Source: Tepidiforma sp. (lineage in GTDB: Bacteria > Chloroflexota > Dehalococcoidia > Tepidiformales > Tepidiformaceae). Taken from it: 64,000 bases of DNA. Position numbers and translations under genes: made by a program. Below are positions 1 through 7,873 of this stretch, piece after piece. Under the pieces are notes generated by a model. That model did no database searches. It worked only from the letters and a program-made list of their open reading frames with translations, and was not told where the DNA came from. The stretch is taken from NCBI GenBank assembly GCA_026003935.1, contig BPIE01000001.1:434001-498000 (forward strand), in the 5' to 3' direction. How positions within the stretch are numbered: the stretch's first letter is position 1; the number at the start of each line of letters is the position of its first letter.

Positions 1-49
1 CTACGCGGCCGTGGCGCCGCCGACCATCGAGCGAGGCGAGGCTTCGTGA
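1..49 (+). CDS. C-terminal end of an upstream gene (partial)
   Basis: One frame starting at base 2 is open from the window edge to a TGA at 47-49 and gives 15 residues ending IERGEAS. Its stop overlaps the GTG start of gltX as GTGA, the junction used repeatedly for coupled genes in this window. That coupling is the main reason to believe the fragment is coding. Too little is present to name a product. Confidence 0.4.
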   Translation, partial: YAAVAPPTIERGEAS

Positions 50-1518
50 CCGACCGACCAGTTCGCACCCGCTACGCGCCGAGTCCCACGGGGAACCCGC
101 ACGTTGGGAACATCCGCTCGGCGCTGTTCAGCTGGGCCTTTGCCCGGGCGCGCGACGGGCAGTTCTTGCTGCGCATCGAGGATACCGACCGGAACAGGTA
201 CGTCGAGGGCGCTGTGGAGGCGATTCTCGAGAGTTTGCGCTGGCTGGGCATCGACTGGGACGAGGGCCCTGATGTCGGCGGGCCGAAGGGGCCGTACTTC
301 CAGTCGCAGCGGCTGCCGCTCTACCGGGAGGCCGCCGAGCGGCTGATCGAGGCGGGCCGGGCGTACCGGTGTTTTTGTACGCCGGAGCGGCTGGACGCGC
401 TCCGGGCTTCACAGGCTGCGGCGAAGCAGCCGCCTGGCTACGACAGGCGCTGCCGGGGCATCCTGCCGGAAGAGGCCGCGGCGCGGGCGAAGGACGAGCC
501 GTTCGTGGTCCGGTTTGCGATGGTGCTGGAGGGCAGCACCGTGCTGGAGGACGTGATTCGCGGGCAGGTCGTGTTCGAGAACGCGCTGCAGGACGACTTC
601 GTGGTCCTCAAGTCGGATGGGTACCCGACGTACCATCTTGCCGTTGTGGTCGACGACACCGCGATGGAGGTGAGCCATTGCATTCGCGGTGACGAGTGGA
701 TTTCGAGCGCGCCGAAGCACATCCAGCTGTACGAGGCGCTGGGCTGGCAACAGCCGACATGGGCGCACCTGCCGCTGATTCTCGGGCCAGACCACAAGAA
801 GCTGAGCAAGCGTTCGGGTGATACCGCGCTCCTCGATTACCGGGACCGGGGCTACCTGCCGGAGGCGATGGTAAACTTCCTCGCGTTTCTCGGGTGGTCG
901 CTGGACGACCATACGACGATTCTCGGAGTCGAGGATCTGAAGCGGCACTTCGACCTTTCCCGGGTGGTACCGAACCCGGCGGTGTTCGACATCGAACGGC
1001 TCAATTTCCTGAACGGCCACTACATCCGGGCGATGGACGGCGAGCGGTGGGTGCAGCTCGTGGCGGAGTGGGCGGACCGGGGCCTGCCGGCCAGCGTTCC
1101 GCGGCCGCTGGATGAACGGGTCATCCGGGCCGCAGCGCCGCTGCTGCGGGAACGGGTGACGGTGCTGGGGGAGGTCGCCGGGCTGGTGGAGTTCCTTTTC
1201 ACGTACGACGCCCCAGCGTACGACACTGCGCTGCTTGTGGAACGCATCGGTGATGCGGCGGTGGCCGTGCGGGTGCTCGACGAGGCGCTGGTTCGCCTCG
1301 ACGCCATTCCCGAAGGAGAGTGGTCGACGCCTGCGGTGGAGGCGGCACTGCGGGGGCTGGAGGAGCCGCTGGGGATGAAGCTGCGCAAGTTCATCCCCGT
1401 TCTGTACGTGGCGGTCATGGGCAGGCCGACGGGTATTCCGCTGTTCGATTCGATCGGCATCCTTGGCCGCGAGCGGACGCTGGCGCGGCTCCGCGCTGCA
1501 CGCGCGAGATTGGGGTAG
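46..1518 (+). CDS. gltX: Glutamate--tRNA ligase
   Basis: Class I aminoacyl-tRNA synthetase that charges tRNA-Glu with glutamate in the cytoplasm. The 490-residue length is normal. The HIGH-class signature is HVGN at residues 19-22 after RYAPSPTG, and the KMSKS-class loop is KLSKR at 252-256, so the catalytic Rossmann core looks complete, followed by the helical anticodon-binding part. The GTG start overlaps the stop of the preceding reading frame (GTGA). tRNA-Gln lies 50 bases downstream. If this organism lacks GlnRS, the enzyme would also make Glu-tRNA-Gln for GatCAB; the window cannot show which type it is. Confidence 0.97.
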   Translation: MTDRPVRTRYAPSPTGNPHVGNIRSALFSWAFARARDGQFLLRIEDTDRNRYVEGAVEAILESLRWLGIDWDEGPDVGGPKGPYFQSQRLPLYREAAERLIEAGRAYRCFCTPERLDALRASQAAAKQPPGYDRRCRGILPEEAAARAKDEPFVVRFAMVLEGSTVLEDVIRGQVVFENALQDDFVVLKSDGYPTYHLAVVVDDTAMEVSHCIRGDEWISSAPKHIQLYEALGWQQPTWAHLPLILGPDHKKLSKRSGDTALLDYRDRGYLPEAMVNFLAFLGWSLDDHTTILGVEDLKRHFDLSRVVPNPAVFDIERLNFLNGHYIRAMDGERWVQLVAEWADRGLPASVPRPLDERVIRAAAPLLRERVTVLGEVAGLVEFLFTYDAPAYDTALLVERIGDAAVAVRVLDEALVRLDAIPEGEWSTPAVEAALRGLEEPLGMKLRKFIPVLYVAVMGRPTGIPLFDSIGILGRERTLARLRAARARLG

Positions 1519-1568
1519 CGGGAAAACTTGGCGCAGGGCGCGAGGGATTGGTAAGCTGGACGGCGCGC

Positions 1569-1642
1569 TGGGGATTCGTCTAAGGGTAGGACAGCAGACT
1601 CTGGATCTGTATGTGGGGGTTCGAATCCTCCATCCCCAGCCA
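1569..1642 (+). tRNA. tRNA-Gln (anticodon CTG)
   Basis: A full cloverleaf can be folded: acceptor TGGGGAT (1569-1575) pairs with ATCCCCA (1632-1638), discriminator G and an encoded CCA follow at 1639-1642. The D stem is GTCT/GGAC, the anticodon stem GCAGA/TCTGT with loop CTCTGGA (anticodon CTG at 1601-1603), and the T arm has loop TTCGAAT. Anticodon CTG reads CAG, hence glutamine. It sits directly after gltX on the same strand and before a strong hairpin, so the two may share a transcript. Confidence 0.96.
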
Positions 1643-1688
1643 ACTTCCCCCTGACGCGCGACGCCTGGCCCGGCCAGTTACGGCAGCC

Positions 1689-1716
1689 AAGGCCCCGGTT
1701 TGCACCGGGGCCTTTT
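1689..1716 (+). terminator. Rho-independent terminator after gltX/tRNA-Gln
   Basis: An 11-bp perfect stem, AAGGCCCCGGT (1689-1699) with ACCGGGGCCTT (1704-1714), has a 4-base loop and runs into TTTT at 1713-1716. It lies between the tRNA and a convergent crotonase-family gene. On the minus strand the stem begins with AAAA/TTTT symmetry, so it may serve both sides. Confidence 0.85.
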
Positions 1717-1743
1717 GGTGTCCGGGTCCTGCTGACCGGGTAT

Positions 1744-2553
1744 TCAGGCGTCGCGCCAGGCGGGGTCGCGCTTTTCGAACCACGCCTGCCTGGCCTCGCG
1801 CGCGTCCTGCGTTTGGCTGGCGAGGATCTGGTTGCGATTTTCGAGTTTGAGGGCGGTTGGGAGGGTGATGCCGTTGACCGTTTCGTTGAGCACCTGCTTG
1901 GTGAGCCGGAGCCCGAGGGGGCTGGCCTTGCGGATGATGCCTTCAGCGATATCGATGGCGGTCGGGAGGAGGTCTTCGAGGTCGACGATTCGGGTGATCA
2001 GTCCCATGTGCAGGGCTTCGTCGGCCTCGACGATACGGCCCGAGTAGAGCATGTCGGCAGCATGGGCCATGCCGACGATTTTCGGGAGGAAGTATGAGGA
2101 GCCGACGTCGGCGCCGCCGAGGCCGAGATTGAGGTACGAGCATGCGAAACGGGCGTTTGCGGTCCCGATGCGCATGTCCGAGGCGAGGGCGATGGAGAGG
2201 CCGCCGCCGGTGGCGGGGCCGTTGACCGCAGCAATGATGGGTTGGGGGCAATCTCGCATTTTGACCATGAGGTCGGCGATGTCTTCCTGGAAGGTGAGCG
2301 AATCCTGGACGGGGCCGACGCCGGGCTGCCACGGGCCCTGCTCGGCGCCGGCCTTGAGGTCGAGGCCGGCACAGAAGCCTCTGCCTGCCCCGGTGATGAC
2401 GATGACGCGTGTTGCGTAGTCGCGATGGCGTTCATCGAAGAAGGCGCGGAGGGCGCGGAGCATGGTGTGGTCGATGGCGTTGAGACGCTCGGGGCGGTTG
2501 AGGGTGAGAATGCCGATAGGACCGCGAGATTCGAAGTGCAGGGGCTGTTCCAT
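1744..2553 (-). CDS. Enoyl-CoA hydratase/isomerase (crotonase) family protein
   Basis: Crotonase-superfamily protein of 269 residues acting on an acyl-CoA ester. The oxyanion-hole segments are visible as AGRGFCAGLD (about 56-65) and NGPATGGGLS (111-120). By spacing, the two catalytic glutamates of rat enoyl-CoA hydratase (Glu144, Glu164) correspond to Ser120 and Tyr140, so neither is kept. An aspartate in GGADVG (Asp149) matches the acidic residue found in dienoyl-CoA isomerases. Simple hydratase activity is therefore doubtful and the reaction is unknown. The ATG at 2553 overlaps the ATG of the divergent gene within one CATG, and a TAGAAT box 8 bases upstream suggests a leaderless transcript. 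Confidence 0.88.
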   Translation of the reverse strand: MEQPLHFESRGPIGILTLNRPERLNAIDHTMLRALRAFFDERHRDYATRVIVITGAGRGFCAGLDLKAGAEQGPWQPGVGPVQDSLTFQEDIADLMVKMRDCPQPIIAAVNGPATGGGLSIALASDMRIGTANARFACSYLNLGLGGADVGSSYFLPKIVGMAHAADMLYSGRIVEADEALHMGLITRIVDLEDLLPTAIDIAEGIIRKASPLGLRLTKQVLNETVNGITLPTALKLENRNQILASQTQDAREARQAWFEKRDPAWRDA

Positions 2554-2971
2554 GGGTGGCGATTCTACGCAAGGGAGCGGCTCCGGTGTTCCTGACCCGG
2601 AGCTGGCGCGGGTGTACCAGTCGGCGGTGTACGAGGTCGAGTTGCTGACCGGGAAGGTCGCCTTCCGCGTCGGGGACGGGGTTCCGGGGGCACCGGGGCC
2701 GTTTGCTGTGGTGACGGCGTACAACCCGGGACGGGAGCGGCCCCCCGCAGAGGTGAACGAAGCACGCAACCGCGAGCTGCTCGCGGAGATTGAGCGACGG
2801 GGTTTTCGCTGGCTGCCCGCCGAAGGACGGTCCGGCGACGGGGCCCACCGGGAGCCTTCGTTTGCGGTGTTCGGGCTGGAACTCGAGGACGCGCTGCAGC
2901 TCGCGCGCGCATTTGGACAGGCTGCGGTCTGCTGGTTCGACGGCAGGGTTGTGCGTCTCGCTTGGTGCTGA
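2552..2971 (+). CDS. DUF3293 domain-containing protein
   Basis: Small cytoplasmic protein of 139 residues with the layout of the DUF3293 family: an N-terminal YQSAVYEVE strand, TAYNPG, a run with N-x2-R, a tryptophan-proline step (RWLPAEG), EPSFAVFG and a closing ARAFGQAAVCWF segment. The family has no established function. The ATG at 2552 was chosen because the family region starts soon after it; the longer in-frame extension would lie inside the opposite gene. The start codon shares a CATG with the start of the divergent crotonase gene, and no Shine-Dalgarno sequence is evident. Confidence 0.75.
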   Translation: MGGDSTQGSGSGVPDPELARVYQSAVYEVELLTGKVAFRVGDGVPGAPGPFAVVTAYNPGRERPPAEVNEARNRELLAEIERRGFRWLPAEGRSGDGAHREPSFAVFGLELEDALQLARAFGQAAVCWFDGRVVRLAWC

Positions 2972-3068
2972 GGGAACAGGGCACCGTGGGTTCCCCAATT
3001 GTTTGGTTGCGACGAACTATGTACGCTCGAACGCACGCCTCACGCTGACGTGAGGGTAGGAGGGGACT

Positions 3069-4733
3069 ATGCACGCCGCAGCCGGCCAGCCGCTGGGAGA
3101 CACGCTGACTCCGCGGCAGAAGTGGCTTCTGTTGGGAAGCCTGATGGTGTCGCTGTTCATGGGCGCGCTCGACCAGACGGTCGTTTCGACGGCTACGCCG
3201 CGCATCCTCGCGGACCTCGGCGGGTTCACGCTGCTGTCGTGGCTCTTTACGAGCTACATGCTGACGTCGACGGTAGTGATTCCGCTGGTGGGGAAGCTGG
3301 GCGATATCTACGGCCGAAAGCTCTTCCTCGTTGGCGGCGTGTTCCTGTTCATGGTCGCCTCGGCGGCATGCGGGGCAGCGCCGAATATGCCGGTGCTCAT
3401 CTGGATGCGCGCGCTGCAGGGCCTGGGCGGCGGAATGATCTTTGCTTCGGTGTTCGCCACGATGGGCGACCTGTTCGCGCCGGCGGAGCGGGGAAAGTAC
3501 ATCGGGCTGTTCACGGGGGTGTTCAGCCTGGCGAGCGTAGTTGGCCCAACGTTTGGCGGCTTTCTGACCGACACGTTGAGCTGGCGGTGGGTGTTCTACA
3601 TCAACATCCCGGTGGGGCTCGTCGCGATGCCGGCCATCTGGTTCAACCTGCCGGGGAAGGCGCGAAGCGGGTCGCCGAAGCTGGACTTCGTTGGGGCGGG
3701 ATTGCTGTCCGCGGCTTCGGTGATGGCGCTCCTGGCGCTGGTCTGGGCGGGAGACAAGTACGCGTGGGGTTCTCCGCAGATTGTCGGCCTGCTGGGCGGC
3801 GCGCTGGTGCTGCTGGCGCTCTTCGTCCTGCAGGAGCTTCGGCATCCGGAACCGACGCTCCCGCTGCACCTGTTCCGGAACCGAGTGTTCTTGCTCTCGA
3901 ACCTGGTGGTGTTCACGTTTGGGTTTGGGGTTTTCGGGGCTTTCCAGTTCCTCGGCATTTACGTGCAGACGGCGCTCGGGGCCTCGGCGACAGCGTCGGG
4001 GGTGATTACGACGCCGCAGAGCCTCGGCGTGCTCATCACGAGCGTGGTGGGTGGGCAGGTGATTGCGAGGACGGGGCGGTACAAGTGGCAGACGTTTGCC
4101 GGGACGGTGCTGATTGCGGCGGCGCTGACGCTGCTGACGCAGGTGAGTCTCGATACGAAGCTCTGGCAAGTGAGCGCGACGATGGTGGTGCTCGGCCTGG
4201 GGTTCGGGCTGGTGCTGCCGACGATGTCGCTCGTCGTGCAGAACGCGGTCGGTTACCAGTACATCGGCGTGGCGAGTTCGGCGAGCCAGTTCTTCCGGCA
4301 GATTGGGAGCGTGCTGGGCATTGCGGTGTTCGGGGCGATTCTCGCGAACACGTACCACGCCGAGTTTTCGTCGCGGCTCACAGCGGAGGACCAGTCGACG
4401 CTGGGGCCGGCGCTCGTCGCACAGCTGGACGACCCGACGATCCGGTTGAATGAAGCGGTCTACGGGCGGATCGAGCAGGCGATTCGCCAGATGCCCGATG
4501 GCGAGCAGCTGCTGGAGCGCACGCAGTATGCCCAGGGTGAGGGGGTGGTGATCGCGGTGCGCCACATCTACTGGGGCGCGGTGGTCGCGGCCGTGCTCTG
4601 CGCGATCCTCGCGTTCATGCTGCCCGAGCTGCCGCTGCGGCGGACGGTTGCCGGGGGACCGCCGGGGGTGCCGGGACGGGATGACGGTGGTGGGCAGGCG
4701 CCGCTGCCGGTGGCCGGCGCGCTGGGCGATTGA
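3069..4733 (+). CDS. MFS transporter, DHA2 (14-TMS) drug:H+ antiporter type
   Basis: Integral membrane secondary transporter, 554 residues, the size of the 14-helix DHA2 family that exports drugs or organic solutes by proton antiport. Helix 1 carries the DHA2 signature LDQTVVSTATPRI, followed by motif A (GKLGDIYGRK) and motif C in helix 5 (SVVGPTFGGF). A long hydrophilic segment precedes the last helix. GGAGGGG lies just upstream of the ATG. The substrate cannot be deduced. It is transcribed alone, towards rplS, with a two-sided hairpin between them. Confidence 0.92.
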   Translation: MHAAAGQPLGDTLTPRQKWLLLGSLMVSLFMGALDQTVVSTATPRILADLGGFTLLSWLFTSYMLTSTVVIPLVGKLGDIYGRKLFLVGGVFLFMVASAACGAAPNMPVLIWMRALQGLGGGMIFASVFATMGDLFAPAERGKYIGLFTGVFSLASVVGPTFGGFLTDTLSWRWVFYINIPVGLVAMPAIWFNLPGKARSGSPKLDFVGAGLLSAASVMALLALVWAGDKYAWGSPQIVGLLGGALVLLALFVLQELRHPEPTLPLHLFRNRVFLLSNLVVFTFGFGVFGAFQFLGIYVQTALGASATASGVITTPQSLGVLITSVVGGQVIARTGRYKWQTFAGTVLIAAALTLLTQVSLDTKLWQVSATMVVLGLGFGLVLPTMSLVVQNAVGYQYIGVASSASQFFRQIGSVLGIAVFGAILANTYHAEFSSRLTAEDQSTLGPALVAQLDDPTIRLNEAVYGRIEQAIRQMPDGEQLLERTQYAQGEGVVIAVRHIYWGAVVAAVLCAILAFMLPELPLRRTVAGGPPGVPGRDDGGGQAPLPVAGALGD

Positions 4734-4762
4734 GCTGCGGTGCGGCGCTTCGGCGAATTACG

Positions 4763-4791
4763 AGAGCCCCGGGCTGCGTGCCCGGGGCTCT
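4763..4791. terminator. Bidirectional terminator hairpin
   Basis: A perfect 12-bp stem AGAGCCCCGGGC (4763-4774) with GCCCGGGGCTCT (4780-4791) closes a 5-base loop between the convergent MFS and rplS genes. The U-tract is short on the plus side (TCT) and absent on the minus side, so its strength is uncertain. Confidence 0.65.
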
Positions 4792-4820
4792 TCTGCAGTG
4801 CGCGGAAGGGGTTGGACCGG

Positions 4821-5168
4821 TTAGCGCTTTTCTTTGATGCGGGCCGCTTTGCCGGTGAGGCCGCGGAGGTAGTAGAGGTTCTTCCGGCGGACCTTGCCGC
4901 GACGGACGACTTCGATCTTGTCGACGCGAGGGCTGTGCAGGGGGAAGGTGCGCTCGACACCGACCTGGCCGGCGGCGATTTTTCGGACGGTGAAGTTCGA
5001 CGCGAGGCCCTTGTTGCGCTTGCGAATGACCACGCCTTCGAAGACCTGGATGCGCTCCCGGTTGCCTTCGACGACCTTGGCGTGGACGCGAACAGTGTCG
5101 CCGCTGTTGAATTCAGGGCGCTCGACGGGCGCCGCGTTGGGCACGAGCGTATCGAGTTCGTAGGACAT
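4821..5168 (-). CDS. rplS: 50S ribosomal protein L19
   Basis: 115-residue large-subunit protein at the 30S-50S interface. Family landmarks are [26 protein letters not shown], cut here into [10 protein letters not shown] and [10 protein letters not shown], then RTFPLHSP and the C-terminal KLYYLRG-like segment ([15 protein letters not shown]). Length and ends match the family. It stands alone here rather than in an rpsP-rimM-trmD-rplS operon; crcB follows downstream on the other side of a 68-base gap in the same direction of the chromosome but is transcribed towards lower coordinates after dut, not from this gene. Confidence 0.97.
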   Translation of the reverse strand: MSYELDTLVPNAAPVERPEFNSGDTVRVHAKVVEGNRERIQVFEGVVIRKRNKGLASNFTVRKIAAGQVGVERTFPLHSPRVDKIEVVRRGKVRRKNLYYLRGLTGKAARIKEKR

Positions 5169-5236
5169 GGTGAGAGAACCCCGGTGGAGGTAACTAAGTT
5201 AGGATACCGGGATACAGGCTACGTTCCAGCGAATCA

Positions 5237-5611
5237 TCAGATGAGGGAGCGGACGAGGGCGGCGGCGAGCCAAACGGCGAGGACGCCTGCAGCGACGGAG
5301 AGGCCCGCGTAGAGGGCAGCCGTCAGCGGCTGGGAGAGTTTGAAGAGGTCGTAAGTTTCCCAGCCGAAAGCCGAGAAGGTCGTGTAGCTGCCGAGGAAGC
5401 CGGTGACCAGCAGGAGGCGAGCTTCGCGGGAGAGGGAGCCGCGCTGCGTGGCATATTCGAGCAGGAGCCCAATCAGGAAGCAGCCTGAGACGTTGACGAC
5501 GAACGTACCGAGGGGGAAGTTCCCGATGATGCCCGGCCGGAAATGGCTGCCGACGTAGTAGCGGAGGGGGGCGCCAATCGCTGCCCCCAGGACGATGTAC
5601 AGGTAGCTCAC
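5237..5611 (-). CDS. crcB: Fluoride efflux channel CrcB/FluC
   Basis: 124-residue, four-helix membrane protein that works as a dual-topology dimer exporting fluoride. Landmarks are GAAIGAPLRYYVG, the conserved GTFVVNVSGCFLIG helix (Asn in GTxxVN) and the TGFLGSYTTFSAF helix, with the TTFS stretch that lines the pore. The GTG start at 5611 overlaps the TGA of dut as GTGA, so the two are translationally coupled. A single copy is seen; many bacteria carry two. No fluoride riboswitch was recognised upstream of the pair. Confidence 0.93.
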   Translation of the reverse strand: MSYLYIVLGAAIGAPLRYYVGSHFRPGIIGNFPLGTFVVNVSGCFLIGLLLEYATQRGSLSREARLLLVTGFLGSYTTFSAFGWETYDLFKLSQPLTAALYAGLSVAAGVLAVWLAAALVRSLI

Positions 5612-6042
5612 CTGCCGGTGCTCCCGTGGCCGGCGGCGCCGCGCGCGGTATGAGAGAGGACCTCGGCGAGCTCCACGGAGACCGGGGCGAGGAGCCCGAA
5701 CACGAGCTGGGCGATGCGGTCGCCAGGCTCCACGATGTAGGTGAGGCCGGGGGTGACCGTGTAGAGTGTGACGAGGAGTTCGCCGCGGTAATCGGCGTCG
5801 ATGGTGCCGAAGGTACAGAGGACGCCCCGCCGGGCGAGGCCGCTCCGCGGACGGACCTGGGCGTCGACGCCCGGCGGGATTTGGAGCGCGATGCCGGTGG
5901 GGATGAGGACCGGGCTGTTCGTCACTTTCACCGGGGCGCTGATGCAGGCGGCGAGGTCGAAACCCGAGGAAAGCTCTGTCGCGCGGGCGGGGAGCCGCGC
6001 GCCATCGCGGAGGAGCTGGACGCGCACCGGGGGAAGCTGCAC
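5608..6042 (-). CDS. dut: dUTP diphosphatase (dUTPase)
   Basis: Hydrolyses dUTP to dUMP and pyrophosphate, keeping uracil out of DNA and feeding dTMP synthesis; a homotrimer in the cytoplasm. With the GTG start at 6042 the protein is 144 residues and all five motifs are present: SGFDLAA (26-32), PRSGLA (65-70), GTIDADYRGEL (79-89), GDRIAQL (107-113) and ARGAAGHGSTG (133-143). Motif 5 has His where Phe is usual. A second in-frame GTG at 6027 is possible; neither has a clear Shine-Dalgarno site. The stop overlaps crcB. Confidence 0.93.
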   Translation of the reverse strand: MQLPPVRVQLLRDGARLPARATELSSGFDLAACISAPVKVTNSPVLIPTGIALQIPPGVDAQVRPRSGLARRGVLCTFGTIDADYRGELLVTLYTVTPGLTYIVEPGDRIAQLVFGLLAPVSVELAEVLSHTARGAAGHGSTGR

Positions 6043-6136
6043 GGGCGGATGGTAGCAGCCATGGCACGGAGAGTCAGCGAAGGGGCGGGCATTGACGGAA
6101 CGCTCGGCCGTGGCCACGATGTAGCCACGATTGACG

Positions 6137-6403
6137 ATGACCGTTCGAAGAATCGGCGTTCGGCAGCTCAAGAATGAGGCGACCCAGGTGGTCCGGGCGG
6201 TGCGAGAGCAGCGCGCCGTGTACGTGGTGACCGTAAACGGTGAGCCGGTAGCGACGCTGCGGCCGTTTTCGGAGCGGGATGTCGCCGGGGTGGAGCGCGG
6301 AGAAGCGGAGGACGAGATTGCGGCGATCGAGCGGCTGGCCGGGCTGGTCGGGGCGGCATGGCTGACGCTGCCGGTGCTCGCGGATGGCGGGGGGGAGCGC
6401 TGA
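6137..6403 (+). CDS. Phd/YefM-family antitoxin
   Basis: 88-residue protein with the prevent-host-death fold: an N-terminal strand-helix (RIGVRQLKNEATQVVRAV) and the typical TVNGEPVATLRP hairpin that dimerises and binds operator DNA. The acidic C-terminal region would wrap the toxin. ATG at 6137 was preferred over the TTG at 6131. Its TGA shares a base with the ATG of the PIN-domain gene (TGATG), the normal antitoxin-toxin order. Autoregulation by the pair is expected from the family but no operator was identified. Confidence 0.88.
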   Translation: MTVRRIGVRQLKNEATQVVRAVREQRAVYVVTVNGEPVATLRPFSERDVAGVERGEAEDEIAAIERLAGLVGAAWLTLPVLADGGGER

Positions 6404-6834
6404 TGGCGACCGTGGATGCCAGCGTGTTCGTGTCGCTGTTCAACGCGCGGGACCGGCAGCATGGGGCGACGATTGCGTGGCTGCGGGAGGCGGTGGCGGC
6501 GGGAGAGCCGCTGCGTGCGCCTGTGATAGCACTGGCGGAGGTGGCCGCCGCGGTCGCGGCGGGGACCGGGGACCGGCAGCTCTCGCAGGAGGTCGAGCGG
6601 CAGCTCCGTGCGTCGCCGCTGTTCGAATTTTTGCCGGTTGCCCTGCCGCTCGCGGAGCGGGCCGCGGCGCTGGCTGCGGAACATCAGCTGCGGGGGAGCG
6701 ATGCGCTCTATTTTGCGGTGGCCGAGACGCTCGGCGACCGGCTGGTGACGCTCAATCCGCGCCAGCTACAGCGGTCCGGGCACATCGTGGAGGCCGTTCG
6801 GCCCCGGCCGACGCTGGCGGTTTCCGAATCCTGA
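6403..6834 (+). CDS. VapC-like PIN-domain toxin
   Basis: 143-residue PIN-domain protein, in this family a Mg-dependent ribonuclease neutralised by the adjacent antitoxin. Acidic residues Asp5 (VDASVF), Glu46 (LAEV) and Asp100 (GSDALY) occupy the expected active-site positions. The usual fourth acid in LVTxDxxL is replaced: the text reads LVTLNPRQL, giving Asn118. Activity may be reduced or altered. The ATG overlaps the antitoxin stop by one base. A much longer upstream extension would overlap the antitoxin and was rejected. Confidence 0.88.
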   Translation: MATVDASVFVSLFNARDRQHGATIAWLREAVAAGEPLRAPVIALAEVAAAVAAGTGDRQLSQEVERQLRASPLFEFLPVALPLAERAAALAAEHQLRGSDALYFAVAETLGDRLVTLNPRQLQRSGHIVEAVRPRPTLAVSES

Positions 6835-6870
6835 ACGTCTTTACCTTGAATTCGTTGCGGATGTGCCGAA

Positions 6871-7860
6871 ATGGGGGAAGGCGGCAACGCTGAACTTCCC
6901 GAGAGGACTTCGAACTTGGCACGGAACATTCCGCGAATTCCAGAACATTACCATGAGGACGACGATATCAACGACCGGGGGCTGCAGTTCGACCTGCAAA
7001 CGTTGCGCGCCCAGCTCAATCGGCGCAATGCGCTGAGACTGTTCGGGGGCGTGGCTGCGCTGGCGCTGGTCGGGTGCAGCGACAATGACGGGGCGACCGG
7101 GTCGCAGAGCACCCCGGCGGGCGCGGCAGGTGCCGGGACTACGCCGGCAGGTGGAGCCGGGAGCTCGACATCGACCGGGACGCAGGCCGGGGCGCTGACG
7201 GTCACGCCGATTCCTACGCAGGGCACGCCGGCTTCGGCGTGTAACGGGGCCATCCCAAGCGAAACAGCGGGACCCTACCCGGGCGACGGCTCGAACGGGC
7301 CCAACGTGCTGACGCAGAGCGGCATCGTGCGCCGGGATATCCGGTCGAGCATTGGGGTCTCGAACACGGTGGCGGCGGGTGTGCCGCTGACTGTGGAGCT
7401 GGTGCTGGTCGATACGAAGAACGGCTGCAAGCCGGTGCAGGGTGCAGCGGTCTACCTCTGGCACTGCGACCGCGAGGGCAGGTACTCGATGTACTCGCTG
7501 CCGAATGAGAACTACCTGCGCGGGGTGCAGGCTTCGGACGCGAACGGGCTGGTGACGTTCGAGTCGATTTTCCCGGGGTGTTACGACGGGCGCTGGCCGC
7601 ACATCCATTTCGAGGTCTACCCGAGCCTCGACAAGGCTACGTCGGCCGTGAACAAGGTGGCAACTTCGCAGCTGGCGTTCCCGGAGGATGTCTGCGCGGC
7701 GGTCTACGAGACGACGGGGTACCAGCAGAGCAAGACGAACCTATCCCGGGTGTCGCTCGCTACGGACAACGTGTTCCGTGACGGCTGGCAGCTGCAGCTT
7801 GCGGAGATGTCGGGAGACCCGTCGCGCGGGTACACGGCGAGGCTTGTCGTGGGCCTGTAA
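6871..7860 (+). CDS. Intradiol ring-cleavage dioxygenase family protein, exported
   Basis: Up to 329 residues. An N-terminal cytoplasmic stretch leads to LNRRNALRLFGGVAALALVG then Cys-Ser: a twin-arginine-like signal ending in a lipobox-like cysteine, so a surface lipoprotein is likely. A Thr/Gly/Ala-rich linker follows, then the intradiol dioxygenase fold: ETAGPYPG, GAAVYLWHCDREGRYSMY, and WPHIHFEV with the His-x-His iron ligands and nearby tyrosines. Members cleave catechols with non-haem Fe(III); the secreted subfamily has no settled substrate. TTG at 6916 has a better ribosome site (GAGAGGA at 6901-6907) than the ATG at 6871 and may be the true start. Confidence 0.85.
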   Translation: MGEGGNAELPERTSNLARNIPRIPEHYHEDDDINDRGLQFDLQTLRAQLNRRNALRLFGGVAALALVGCSDNDGATGSQSTPAGAAGAGTTPAGGAGSSTSTGTQAGALTVTPIPTQGTPASACNGAIPSETAGPYPGDGSNGPNVLTQSGIVRRDIRSSIGVSNTVAAGVPLTVELVLVDTKNGCKPVQGAAVYLWHCDREGRYSMYSLPNENYLRGVQASDANGLVTFESIFPGCYDGRWPHIHFEVYPSLDKATSAVNKVATSQLAFPEDVCAAVYETTGYQQSKTNLSRVSLATDNVFRDGWQLQLAEMSGDPSRGYTARLVVGL

Positions 7861-7873
7861 CGGGGGCGGGGCG

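Noticed and set aside
2565-4565. 666-residue minus-strand reading opposite the MFS gene
   Set aside because: Arg/His/Pro-rich composition typical of the complement of a high-GC gene, with no recognisable domain.
5608-6684. Long minus-strand extension of dut over the toxin-antitoxin genes
   Set aside because: The dUTPase family begins at about 6042; the extension is Arg/Pro-rich and lies opposite real genes.
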